Both the position numbers and the translations under genes were made by a program. DNA of 14,593 bases from an uncultured Bacilli bacterium (GTDB lineage Bacteria; Bacillota_I; Bacilli_A; RF39; UBA660). The number at the start of each line of letters is the position of its first letter. Within the stretch, counting starts at the first letter, position 1. Of the stretch, positions 1 through 7,503 are shown one piece after another. The stretch lies in contig CAKOMY010000019.1 in NCBI GenBank assembly GCA_934096815.1, positions 1 through 14,593 of the forward strand, given 5' to 3'. A model generated the notes under the pieces. It was not told the DNA's origin, searched no databases, and saw only the letters and a list, made by a program, of their open reading frames with translations.

Positions 1-12
1 TTATATTAGTTA

Positions 13-72
13 GTAGTTATTACTACCTATAAATTTATGCCTAGTGGTTGTTATACTTCCACCAAAAGGGCA
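13..72 (+). other. Possible structured RNA segment, unidentified
   Basis: Two hairpins can be drawn. The first pairs GTAGT (13-17) with ACTAC (22-26). The second is nested: TGCC (38-41) with GGCA (69-72), enclosing GTGG (44-47) with CCAC (59-62). A terminator follows about 20 bases later, so this may be the 3' part of an upstream transcript or small RNA that begins outside the window. I compared it by eye with T-box, tmRNA, RNase P and 6S 3' ends and matched none. Short open stretches exist in two plus frames, but none looks like a recognisable protein end. Confidence 0.2.
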
Positions 73-91
73 CCATTAATTAAAAAATAAT

Positions 92-138
92 AAGTAAGTT
101 AATTGTACAAAATATTTTGGTTTTAACTTACTTTTTTT
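92..138 (+). terminator. Rho-independent terminator upstream of dnaG
   Basis: A perfect 11-bp stem pairs AAGTAAGTTAA (92-102) with TTAACTTACTT (123-133). The loop is 20 bases and the T-run is at 132-138. It ends whatever is transcribed from left of the window and insulates the dnaG promoter. The long loop and AT-only stem make it weaker than a textbook terminator, but the symmetry is exact. Confidence 0.7.
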
Positions 139-148
139 GAATTACTAC

Positions 149-176
149 TTGAAAAAATGTCAAAACGTGATAGAAT
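149..176 (+). promoter_or_regulatory. Promoter of the dnaG-rpoD-trmK operon (extended -10)
   Basis: The -35 is TTGAAA (149-154), the spacer is 16 bases, and the -10 is TAGAAT (171-176). A TG dinucleotide at 168-169 gives an extended -10. It lies just after the upstream terminator and about 80 bases before the dnaG start. That implies a leader of about 70 bases ending in a GGTGAT-type ribosome binding site (248-253). Confidence 0.6.
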
Positions 177-256
177 ATTGGAGAAATTTATATTTTTTGC
201 AAAAAAAATAAAAGAAATAGAGGGGATATGGGGAATAATATATGTAGGGTGATTTT

Positions 257-1981
257 ATGGCCGGAATACCAAATGATGTAATTACTGAAATCAGAAAAAA
301 AGCGGATATAGTTGAAATTATAGGTTCTTATATTAATCTGGCACCACAGGGAAAAAATTATTTTGGAATTTGTCCTTTTCATAATGACCACTCCCCAAGT
401 TTAAGCGTATCAAGAGAAAAACAAATTTATAAATGCTTTACCTGTTTAGCCAGCGGTAATGTGTTCACATTCGTTCAAAATTATGAAAACATCTCATTTG
501 TTGAGGCTGTAAAAAAAGTTGCCGATAAAATCGGATATCAACTAGATATTAAAGATAAAATAGTAAATAAAAATAGCAAATACTATGAACTTATGGATTT
601 ATCTAATAAAATATTTGTTAATAATTTAAATAGTAGTCTAGGAGTAAAAGCTAAAAATTATTTAATAAACGATCGCCATTTAAATGAAGAAACTATTAAA
701 GAATTTAATATAGGTCTAGCGCTTCCAGATAATAATTTAAATAAAATATTAACTAGTAAAGGATATAGTAATAAAGATATAATCGATATGTCTTTAGCAA
801 ATAATACAGATAATGGCTTACTAGATCTATTTAGAAATCGAATCACATTTCCAATATGTAATAGTGAAGGCAAAGTAATTGCTTATTCAGCTCGTATTTA
901 TCAAAATGAAGATACAAGCAAATATATTAATAGTAGAGAAAGTGTTATCTTTAAAAAAGGCTATACATTTTATAATTATGACAAATGTAGATTAGAAGCC
1001 TTAAAAACAAAATCAGTTATTTTAGTAGAAGGACAAATGGATGCTATAAGAGTGTATTCATCAGGAATTAAAAATGTTATTGCATCAATGGGAACTGCCT
1101 TAACCAGTAATCATATTAGTTTATTAAAAAAACTAAATGCCAAAGTAATACTAATGATGGATAACGATAATGCTGGTGAAAAAAGTACTATATTAAATGG
1201 TGAAGAACTAGTTAAAAATAATATTGAGGTAAGTGTTGTTAGATTAAATGGAGAAAAAGATCCTGATAGTTATATATTAAAATATGGAGTAGATGCCTTT
1301 AAAGACGCCTTAAAAGGAGAAATATCATTCTTTGATTTTAAATTAAGATATCTAAAAAAGGATAAAAACTTAAATAAAGCTGATGAACTAGCTGAATATA
1401 TTAATAAAATAATAGATGAACTTAATAAATCAAATGATGAAATCCTAAAAACAATTACAATTAATAAAATATCAGAAGAATATCATATTGATAAAAAGAT
1501 ATTAGAAGGAAAATTAATTAAAACCATACCAGTTATAAAACAAACAGAGTTTAAAAGAGTAAAACCTAAATTAAATCAATATCATCAAGCTGCTGAAGCA
1601 ATTCTTTATTTAATGATGAACGATCCTAAATTTATAAGAAAATATAAGATAGAATTAAATTACTTTCCCGAAGAAAAATATAAACTTATTGCTAATGATA
1701 TTCTAGCTTATAAAGAAATAAATGGTGAATTTGATATTGCCGATTTTATGACATACATTAATGATTTAGACTATAAAGAAGATATTTATCGTATTTTAAA
1801 TGATTATCAAGATAAAATATTACCAGAAGAATTTGATAACTTTATTAATATTATTAATAAATGGATAAAAGAAAGTAAAATAGAAAAGTTAAAAGAACAA
1901 TTAAAAATAGAATCTGATATAAAAAAACAAGAAGAACTTAATGATTTAATAATTAAAATAAAAAAAGGAAGTGAAGATTAA
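257..1981 (+). CDS. dnaG: DNA primase DnaG
   Basis: Synthesises the short RNA primers for leading- and lagging-strand DNA replication, working with the replicative helicase at the fork. At 574 aa it is close to the usual 580-600. The N-terminal CHC2 zinc-binding domain has C39, H42, C60 and C63. The central polymerase core carries the Toprim fold, with E258-G-x-x-D262 and the metal-binding D302-N-D304-x-x-G307. The roughly 130 C-terminal residues are helical and charged, in the position of the helicase-interaction domain. The ATG start is preceded by AGGGTGAT at suitable spacing. It is first in an operon with rpoD, whose ATG overlaps its TAA by one base. This order is the conserved Bacillota macromolecular-synthesis operon. 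Nothing is missing from the catalytic set. Confidence 0.97.
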   Translation: MAGIPNDVITEIRKKADIVEIIGSYINLAPQGKNYFGICPFHNDHSPSLSVSREKQIYKCFTCLASGNVFTFVQNYENISFVEAVKKVADKIGYQLDIKDKIVNKNSKYYELMDLSNKIFVNNLNSSLGVKAKNYLINDRHLNEETIKEFNIGLALPDNNLNKILTSKGYSNKDIIDMSLANNTDNGLLDLFRNRITFPICNSEGKVIAYSARIYQNEDTSKYINSRESVIFKKGYTFYNYDKCRLEALKTKSVILVEGQMDAIRVYSSGIKNVIASMGTALTSNHISLLKKLNAKVILMMDNDNAGEKSTILNGEELVKNNIEVSVVRLNGEKDPDSYILKYGVDAFKDALKGEISFFDFKLRYLKKDKNLNKADELAEYINKIIDELNKSNDEILKTITINKISEEYHIDKKILEGKLIKTIPVIKQTEFKRVKPKLNQYHQAAEAILYLMMNDPKFIRKYKIELNYFPEEKYKLIANDILAYKEINGEFDIADFMTYINDLDYKEDIYRILNDYQDKILPEEFDNFINIINKWIKESKIEKLKEQLKIESDIKKQEELNDLIIKIKKGSED

Positions 1982-3105
1982 TGGCAAAAGCTGTTAAAGA
2001 AATTAAAACATTTGAAGAAAGAAAATTAGAGTTAATTGAAAAGGGTAAAAAAGAAGGATTTATTACTTTTGAAGAACTTGCTAGTAGTTTAAAGGGATTA
2101 GAAATTGATAGTGATGCTTTAGATGAACTTTATAATTCTTTCTTAGAAAATGGAATTACGGTTGTATCTAGTGAAGAAGAATCATCATCTTCTAGTGAAG
2201 CTGGTCCTGGTCCTGGTAAAATCAAAGAAGAAGAAGTAGAAATTTTAACTGATGAAGATTTAACTAAAGATATTAATATTAATGATCCTGTTAGAATGTA
2301 TTTAAAAGAAATAGGTAAAATTAGTTTGTTATCTCCTGAAGAAGAAATGGATTTATCTATAAGAGTTGCTAATGGTGACCAAGAAGCCGCTCGTTTACTT
2401 GCTGAGTCAAATTTACGTTTAGTTGTATCAATAGCCAAAAGATATGTAGGACGTGGATTATTATTCCTTGACTTAATTCAAGAAGGTAATATTGGTTTAA
2501 TGAAAGCAGTTGAAAAATTTGATTATGATAAGGGATATAAATTTTCAACATATGCAACTTGGTGGATTAGACAAGCAATAACAAGAGCCCTAGCAGATCA
2601 AGCAAGAACAATCAGAGTTCCCGTACATATGGTTGAAACTATTAATAAAATGGCTCGCATTCAAAGACAATTAACTCTAGAACTTAATAGAGAACCAAGT
2701 GAAGAAGAAATAGCTAAAAAAATGGGTGTTGGTGTTGAAAAGGTAAGAGAAGTAATTAAAATTAGTCAAGATCCTGTAAGTTTAGAAACTCCAATTGGTG
2801 AAGAAGAAGATTCTCACTTAGGTGACTTTGTTCCTGATGAAAGAAATATGTCGCCAGAAGACTTTACGACAAATGAAATCCTTAAAGAAGAAATTAAATC
2901 AGTTTTAGAAACATTACAACCTAGAGAACAACAAGTATTAGAACTTCGTTTTGGCTTAATAGATGGAACAAGTTATACCTTAGAAGAAGTAGGTAAGAAA
3001 TTTAACGTAACAAGAGAAAGAATTAGACAAATTGAAGCAAAAGCTTTAAGAAAATTAAGACATCCATCTCGTGCTAAAAAATTAAAAGATTTCTTGGTGG
3101 ATTAA
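1981..3105 (+). CDS. rpoD: Primary (housekeeping) sigma factor RpoD/SigA
   Basis: Primary sigma-70 subunit that directs RNA polymerase to -35/-10 promoters. It has 374 aa, close to the Bacillus SigA length. In order: a short region 1.1-like N terminus; an acidic, Ser/Gly/Pro-rich linker (about 60-80); region 1.2 (DPVRMYLKEIG); region 2 with the -10-melting segment around Y191-ATWWIRQ198; region 3; and region 4.2, whose helix-turn-helix covers about 333-360 (TLEEVGKKFNVTRERIRQIE). The start overlaps the dnaG stop as TAATG, and a GGAAGTGA ribosome binding site lies inside the end of dnaG, so translation is probably coupled. The promoters in this window (TTGAnn / TATAAT types) fit this factor's expected specificity. 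No truncation is seen. Confidence 0.97.
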   Translation: MAKAVKEIKTFEERKLELIEKGKKEGFITFEELASSLKGLEIDSDALDELYNSFLENGITVVSSEEESSSSSEAGPGPGKIKEEEVEILTDEDLTKDININDPVRMYLKEIGKISLLSPEEEMDLSIRVANGDQEAARLLAESNLRLVVSIAKRYVGRGLLFLDLIQEGNIGLMKAVEKFDYDKGYKFSTYATWWIRQAITRALADQARTIRVPVHMVETINKMARIQRQLTLELNREPSEEEIAKKMGVGVEKVREVIKISQDPVSLETPIGEEEDSHLGDFVPDERNMSPEDFTTNEILKEEIKSVLETLQPREQQVLELRFGLIDGTSYTLEEVGKKFNVTRERIRQIEAKALRKLRHPSRAKKLKDFLVD

Positions 3106-3752
3106 TGAAATTGTCTAAAAGACTAAAATCACTTGCAGCCTTAGTAAGTTCTGATGATATAGTCGCTGATATAGGTTGTGATCATGCCTACTTAGATATT
3201 TATTTAGTTCAAAATAATATAGTACCACTCACACTTGCTTGTGATATAAATGAAAAAGCCTTAAGTAATGGTATAAAAAATATTAAAAAATATGGTTTAG
3301 AAGACAAAATTACAACTAGACTTAGTGATGGTATTGAATTATTAAATGAAGATATAAATACTCTAATCATCAGTGGTATGGGAACATCTACCATTATTAA
3401 AATTCTTAGTAATAAAAATATAAATCAAATTAATAAATTAATTATAGAATCAAATAATAACCACTTTCTATTAAGAACTTATTTAACTAATCATGGATTC
3501 TATATTAGCCATGAAAGCACTATATATGATAATGGTAAATACTATATTAATATCGTATTTTTAAGAGGTAATAAAAAATATTCTGCTAAAGAATTAAAAT
3601 ATGGTCCCTTATTAATAAATGGTAATAAAGATTATTATGAATATCTATATAATAAAAATAAACAAATATATGAAAATATTCCAAAATATAAAATAATTGA
3701 AAGAATTAAATTATTAAAAGATATAAAATATTTTAAAAGATTAAAAAAGTAG
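3105..3752 (+). CDS. trmK: tRNA (adenine(22)-N1)-methyltransferase TrmK
   Basis: SAM-dependent methyltransferase that places m1A at position 22 in the D-loop region of tRNAs. The Rossmann-fold SAM motif is D22-IGCDHAYLD31, the acidic residue after strand 2 is D47 in ACDIN, and the family GMG motif is SGMGT (90-94). The C-terminal part (NGKYYINIVFLRG) matches the family style, though at 215 aa it is slightly shorter than the roughly 235 of Bacillus TrmK. Its ATG overlaps the rpoD TAA by one base, and dnaG-rpoD-trmK is a known Bacillota gene order. The Nif3/YqfO-type gene that often follows trmK is absent. I see no terminator directly after it, so some read-through into the next gene is possible. 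Confidence 0.9.
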   Translation: MKLSKRLKSLAALVSSDDIVADIGCDHAYLDIYLVQNNIVPLTLACDINEKALSNGIKNIKKYGLEDKITTRLSDGIELLNEDINTLIISGMGTSTIIKILSNKNINQINKLIIESNNNHFLLRTYLTNHGFYISHESTIYDNGKYYINIVFLRGNKKYSAKELKYGPLLINGNKDYYEYLYNKNKQIYENIPKYKIIERIKLLKDIKYFKRLKK

Positions 3753-3810
3753 AAATAAATATAATGTTTTTTCTCTTTTTTTATGATATATTTTAAGAGT
3801 AGGTGTTATT

Positions 3811-5172
3811 GTGAAAAAGAAATTATCTTTATACATTACTGGTATTTTAGTGCTAGGGATATGTTCATATTTTATTATATTTAATTATAAAAATTATCGT
3901 AAAATAGAATTAGTAAACGTTAAAGTAGATAATTATGATGATATAAATAAAACAGTAAGTGTACTTTTAGAAAGAAAAATTAATACATTTAATAATGAAT
4001 TTTATTGTCATGCTGATGGAAATAAGAATAAATATAAAATTAAAGGTGAAAATAATAAGTGTGAACTATTATTAGATTTAAATGATACTTACATATTATA
4101 TTTAACCAATGATAAAGAAGATAAAAGTAATATTATTAATTTAAATGATATATTTAATGGCGTACTGTCTTTTAAATTCTTAAATGAAACTATTTACATG
4201 ATACCGAAAGAAGAAAAAGAAATAACTTATTTTGAAGTTCTTTTAGATAAAAAAGTAGATTACAACTTTAAAAGTAGCAATAATGATATTATAGAAATAA
4301 AAGATAATAAAATAATTGCTAAAAATGTTGGTAATGCTTATATTTATTCAGATAAAGTTAAGGATAAATTAAATGTTGAGGTTACAAATTTAATTACTAA
4401 ACCATATGCAAACAAGGATAAAAAGAAATTACTTCCATGTAATGCGTATAGCGTGGAAGATGCAAGTACATTAGATAAAATCCTTGAATATAAAATAAAT
4501 GAAGCAGGTTATCAAACTCGTGGTGGAGCAGTAGCAGCAGCTAGATTTTTAACTTTAGAGTTTAATTATCGCATTCCTTATTTTTATGAAAATGGAAGAG
4601 TTCCTCTAAGTGAAACAAATAAAACAAACATTAATACTCATATTGCTGATGGAGAAGGAAGATACTACAAAAAAGGATTATATCTGTCAGATAGTAAAAA
4701 AGAAAGCATTATTGCTTCTTGGAAAGGACCTTCAATTTGGGGTTGCGGGCTAACTAACTTAGAAAATGAACCACGCTTTGGATATATTGTTGGTAAAAAG
4801 ATGCCTAATGGTTTAGACTGTTCGGGATTTGTTACTTGGAGTTTAAAAAATGCGGGGTTTGATCCTGGCGATGTTGGAGCGGGAGAAAGTCCTGATATTG
4901 ATAATCAATGTACTGATTTAGGAGAATTTAGATACCTAGCTAATGAAATTGACAATGTTAAAGTAGGAGACCTTCTTAATTGGTGGGGACATATTGCTAT
5001 GCTAATTGGAATTGACGATGGTACCTACTACGTTGCTGAAAGTTTATCATATATTGGTGGAGTAAGGGCTATGATTTATACTAAAAAAGAGTTATTAGAT
5101 ACTTTTGAATATGTTGTATTAATGGATAAATTTTATAAAAAAGAAGGTAATTATCAAAATTACTGGCAATAA
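3811..5172 (+). CDS. Membrane-anchored NlpC/P60-family peptidase with Big2-like domain
   Basis: Predicted cell-surface cysteine peptidase or amidase acting on peptidoglycan stem peptides. The start is GTG, supported by AGGTG at 3801-3805; no better ATG is near. Residues about 5-25 form a single hydrophobic segment (uncleaved anchor or signal). Residues about 140-194 have the bacterial Ig-like (Big2) pattern: YNFKSSNNDIIEIKDNKII, then GNAYI. The C-terminal half carries the NlpC/P60 catalytic pattern: C337 in LDCSGFV, H394 in GHIAMLIGI, and a plausible third polar residue E410 in YYVAES. It is 453 aa. The middle segment around NEAGYQTRGGAVAAA is not assigned. It follows trmK by 58 bases and has its own downstream terminator. 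The next gene also acts on the envelope. The substrate cannot be read from sequence. Confidence 0.82.
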   Translation: MKKKLSLYITGILVLGICSYFIIFNYKNYRKIELVNVKVDNYDDINKTVSVLLERKINTFNNEFYCHADGNKNKYKIKGENNKCELLLDLNDTYILYLTNDKEDKSNIINLNDIFNGVLSFKFLNETIYMIPKEEKEITYFEVLLDKKVDYNFKSSNNDIIEIKDNKIIAKNVGNAYIYSDKVKDKLNVEVTNLITKPYANKDKKKLLPCNAYSVEDASTLDKILEYKINEAGYQTRGGAVAAARFLTLEFNYRIPYFYENGRVPLSETNKTNINTHIADGEGRYYKKGLYLSDSKKESIIASWKGPSIWGCGLTNLENEPRFGYIVGKKMPNGLDCSGFVTWSLKNAGFDPGDVGAGESPDIDNQCTDLGEFRYLANEIDNVKVGDLLNWWGHIAMLIGIDDGTYYVAESLSYIGGVRAMIYTKKELLDTFEYVVLMDKFYKKEGNYQNYWQ

Positions 5173-5206
5173 ATCTTTATATTATTTTTATAATCTAAAT
5201 TAATAG

Positions 5207-5240
5207 AGTGTAAATATATGTATTGTTTTACACTTTTTTT
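5207..5240 (+). terminator. Rho-independent terminator after the NlpC/P60 gene
   Basis: An 8-bp perfect stem pairs AGTGTAAA (5207-5214) with TTTACACT (5227-5234). The loop is 12 bases and the T-run is at 5234-5240. It lies 35 bases after the stop codon and separates this transcript from the LCP gene. Confidence 0.85.
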
Positions 5241-5268
5241 AATACTTTTAATTAGAATATGCTATCAT
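5239..5268 (+). promoter_or_regulatory. Candidate promoter of the LCP gene
   Basis: TTAATA (5239-5244), an 18-base spacer and TATCAT (5263-5268), with TG at 5260-5261 giving an extended -10. It begins at the end of the preceding terminator T-run and lies about 20 bases before the ATG, so the leader would be short. The -35 is weak (4 of 6 consensus bases). Confidence 0.45.
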
Positions 5269-5286
5269 TAATGTAAGAGGTGTGAG

Positions 5287-6795
5287 ATGAAAAAAGAAAA
5301 AGTAACCCCAAAAAGCAGTAAAGTTAATAAACATTTTAAGAATAAATTATTTTATAAAATATTATCGTTTATCCTAGTACTTACTACTGTCTTTTTATGT
5401 AGTACCCTAATATATTTAAACATGTTACCAATAATTTATTTAATAAGTATCTTTGTTGGTTTAATTGGTTTAGGAGGATTTTTAATCTATAAATTAAACC
5501 ATAGATCATTAGTAATAACCAAATTATTTACATCATTTCTAAGTATTCTAATGATTATAGTAGAAGTATTTATTTCCGTATACTTAATATTTTCTTTAGA
5601 TTTTATTAATAATATATTTGATAATAATAAATATTCAGAAATATATGGTGTTTATATAGTTAAGGATAAATATAAAAAGATTGATGCTTTAAATAATAAA
5701 ACAATTGGTATTTATAGTAAAGATGAATATATTGATAATGCCTTAGATAGTTTAAGTAATAAAATAAAATATAAAACAAATAAATTTGACTATATAGATG
5801 ATGCCATAGCAGATATTTATGATGATAAAATCGATGCTTTAGTTATAAATGAGTCATTAGTAGATTTGTATAAAGAAGGAAAAGATTTTAATTTATATAG
5901 ACTATCAGAAATTAAATTAAATATTAAGAAAGACAGTGCTTATAAAGAAGTTAATGTTAAAAAAGAGGCTTTTACAGTGTACTTAAGTGGAATTGATACA
6001 AGTGGTAAAGTAGTATCTTCTGCCAGAAGTGATGTTAATATTTTAGCAGTAGTAAATCCTAAACAGGGTAAAGTTTTAATCGTCAACACTCCAAGAGACT
6101 ACTATGTTACATTAGCAAGTAAAAATGCTAAAGATAAATTAACTCATGCTGGAATATATGGTATCGATGAAAGTGCTCTAACTTTAGGAAAACTATATGA
6201 CGTTGATGTTAACTATTATGCTAGAATAAACTTTACCTCATTTGTTAATTTAATTGACACCTTAGGAGGAATAAACGTTAATGTCGAAAAGCCAGACTAT
6301 CGTTATAATTTAGATATTGATTGTGGCTACGGATATGTTTGTGAACAAGATTCTAATCGTGAATTTGGCAATAGTCTTGTTAAATTTAGATATGGTAATC
6401 AAGTTTTAAATGGCGAACAAGCCTTAGCATATGCTAGAAATCGTCATCAATATGCGGCAGGTGATAACGCAAGACAAGTTCATCAAGAACAAGTTCTCGA
6501 AGGTATTACCGAAAAATTAATGTCAAAAAGTATTTTAACAAAATACAATCAAATCTTAAAATCATTATCAAGTGGAATTAAGACTAACATGGATAAAGAT
6601 TCTATTTCCAAATTAGTAACTAAACAGCTAAAAGATAATACATCTTGGAGTGTTGAATCAGTAGTTGCAACAGGTACTGATTCATACAATTATGCTTATT
6701 CAACTGGTAAATCAAAAGTATATGTCATGGAACCAAATGAAGAATCAGTAAGCAGTATAAAAGATAAAATAAAAGATGTTATTTCAAATGAATAG
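5287..6795 (+). CDS. LytR-CpsA-Psr (LCP) family cell-wall glycopolymer transferase, CpsA-like architecture
   Basis: Predicted membrane enzyme that moves undecaprenyl-phosphate-linked glycopolymers (teichoic-acid-like or capsular) onto peptidoglycan. Three hydrophobic segments (about 24-44, 48-68, 80-104) are followed by an extracellular accessory region (about 115-205) containing KTIGIY and DDKIDALVI, resembling a solute-binding-protein lobe. The LCP domain starts near residue 229 (YLSGIDTSG). It has R247/D249, R270/D271 in NTPRDYY, and R384, R386, D393 and R396 in YARNR...GDNAR, the residues expected to bind metal and lipid phosphate. Three membrane spans plus an accessory domain plus LCP is the streptococcal Cps2A layout, at similar length (502 aa versus about 480). 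The ATG is preceded by AAGAGGTGTGAG. The stop codon lies inside the terminator shared with clpP. The glycopolymer is unknown. Confidence 0.92.
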   Translation: MKKEKVTPKSSKVNKHFKNKLFYKILSFILVLTTVFLCSTLIYLNMLPIIYLISIFVGLIGLGGFLIYKLNHRSLVITKLFTSFLSILMIIVEVFISVYLIFSLDFINNIFDNNKYSEIYGVYIVKDKYKKIDALNNKTIGIYSKDEYIDNALDSLSNKIKYKTNKFDYIDDAIADIYDDKIDALVINESLVDLYKEGKDFNLYRLSEIKLNIKKDSAYKEVNVKKEAFTVYLSGIDTSGKVVSSARSDVNILAVVNPKQGKVLIVNTPRDYYVTLASKNAKDKLTHAGIYGIDESALTLGKLYDVDVNYYARINFTSFVNLIDTLGGINVNVEKPDYRYNLDIDCGYGYVCEQDSNREFGNSLVKFRYGNQVLNGEQALAYARNRHQYAAGDNARQVHQEQVLEGITEKLMSKSILTKYNQILKSLSSGIKTNMDKDSISKLVTKQLKDNTSWSVESVVATGTDSYNYAYSTGKSKVYVMEPNEESVSSIKDKIKDVISNE

Positions 6796-6804
6796 CATCT
6801 TTTT
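6771..6804. terminator. Bidirectional terminator shared by the LCP gene and clpP
   Basis: AAAAGATGTTATT (6771-6783) pairs with AATAGCATCTTTT (6791-6803) in a 13-bp stem with one U-G pair and a 7-base loop. On the plus strand the T-run is 6800-6804. On the minus strand the complement continues into a T-rich tract. The LCP stop TAG (6793-6795) is inside the stem, and the clpP stop (complement of 6803-6805) overlaps its edge. Confidence 0.8.
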
Positions 6805-7369
6805 AAATGACCTTATCAATAAGCCCATATTTAATAGCTTCTTTGGGATTTAAATAATAATCTTTTTCAGTATCTTTATTAATTTTTTTAACTGACTTAC
6901 CAGTAATGTCAGCAAGCATCATATTCATTTTCTTCTTCATTTTTAATATTCTCTCAGCTTGAACTTGAACATCAGATGCTTTACCTTCTACGCCACCTAG
7001 TACCTGATGAATCATAATTTCTGAGTTTGGAAGTGAACATCTTTTATTCTTAGTTCCTGCTGCTAAAATAACAGCTGCCATGGAAGCACATAAACCAACT
7101 GCTAGAGTAGATACATTACTTTTAATTAAGTTCATAGTATCAATAATAGATAATCCACTAGTAACTGATCCTCCTGGTGAATTAATATAAAGCTGAATAT
7201 CTTCATGATTTAAAGAATCTAAATATAATAGTTCACTAACTATTAAACTAGATACATCATCATTAATTTCTCCATTTAAAAAAATGATTCGATTATTAAG
7301 TAATTTTGAATATATATCATAAATTCTTTCTCCGTTGTAATTTTTTTCAATAATATTTGGTATTAGCAT
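6803..7369 (-). CDS. clpP: ATP-dependent Clp protease proteolytic subunit ClpP
   Basis: Self-compartmentalising serine protease that forms tetradecameric barrels and degrades proteins fed by ClpX/ClpC-type ATPases in the cytoplasm. At 188 aa it is slightly shorter than the usual 195-207. The catalytic triad is S96 (in CASMAA), H121 (MIHQ) and D170 (in DTEKD), matching the spacing of S98/H123/D172 in Bacillus and Staphylococcus ClpP. GGSVTSG (66-72) is the oxyanion/strand region. The nucleophile motif reads SMAA where most ClpPs have SMGA, a mild variant. The ATG has an AGGAG site at ideal spacing on the minus strand. It is transcribed alone, converging on the LCP gene and diverging from the 248-aa gene. 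No CtsR-type direct repeat or CIRCE element is seen upstream. Confidence 0.96.
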   Translation of the reverse strand: MLIPNIIEKNYNGERIYDIYSKLLNNRIIFLNGEINDDVSSLIVSELLYLDSLNHEDIQLYINSPGGSVTSGLSIIDTMNLIKSNVSTLAVGLCASMAAVILAAGTKNKRCSLPNSEIMIHQVLGGVEGKASDVQVQAERILKMKKKMNMMLADITGKSVKKINKDTEKDYYLNPKEAIKYGLIDKVI

Positions 7370-7442
7370 AATTTTTCTCCTAATAATATCTTAATAATTT
7401 TTAATAATAATATACCTAAAAATAATATCTTATTTTGCCTAA

Positions 7443-7477
7443 TTGAATTTAAATTGATTTTATGATATCATAATCAA
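7443..7477 (+). promoter_or_regulatory. Candidate promoter with overlapping operator-like palindrome
   Basis: TTGAAT (7443-7448), a 17-base spacer and TATCAT (7466-7471) form a plausible plus-strand promoter for the 248-aa gene. A perfect 14-bp palindrome, TTATGATATCATAA (7460-7473), overlaps the spacer and -10. It extends outward as TTGA (7454-7457) with TCAA (7474-7477), leaving a two-base bulge. It sits in the divergent gap with clpP, so a bound protein could affect either gene. The regulator is unknown, and AT-rich DNA makes chance palindromes common. Confidence 0.4.
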
Positions 7478-7493
7478 ACAATTTTATATATTT

Positions 7494-7499
7494 GGGGTG
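7494..7499 (+). promoter_or_regulatory. Ribosome binding site that sets the start of the 248-aa gene
   Basis: GGGGTG lies just upstream of ATG 7504. A longer in-frame reading from TTG at 7492 would put this site inside the gene and leave no purine-rich site before it. ATG 7504 is therefore the better start. Confidence 0.65.
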
Positions 7500-7503
7500 T
7501 ATT

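Noticed and set aside
38..90. T-box, tmRNA or the end of a protein gene upstream of dnaG
   Set aside because: No T-box TGGNACC core and no tRNA-like CCA end; the short open stretches resemble no known C terminus.
2130..2438. 102-codon minus-strand frame inside rpoD
   Set aside because: Shadow of the conserved sigma factor; low-complexity Ser-rich product without a ribosome binding site.
7382..7432. Repeated ATAATATCTTA upstream of clpP, considered as a CtsR or other heat-shock site
   Set aside because: It does not match the CtsR heptad repeat or CIRCE; spacing and composition fit random AT-rich sequence.
7492..7503. Earlier TTG start for the 248-aa gene
   Set aside because: It would put the GGGGTG ribosome binding site inside the gene; ATG 7504 has the proper spacing.
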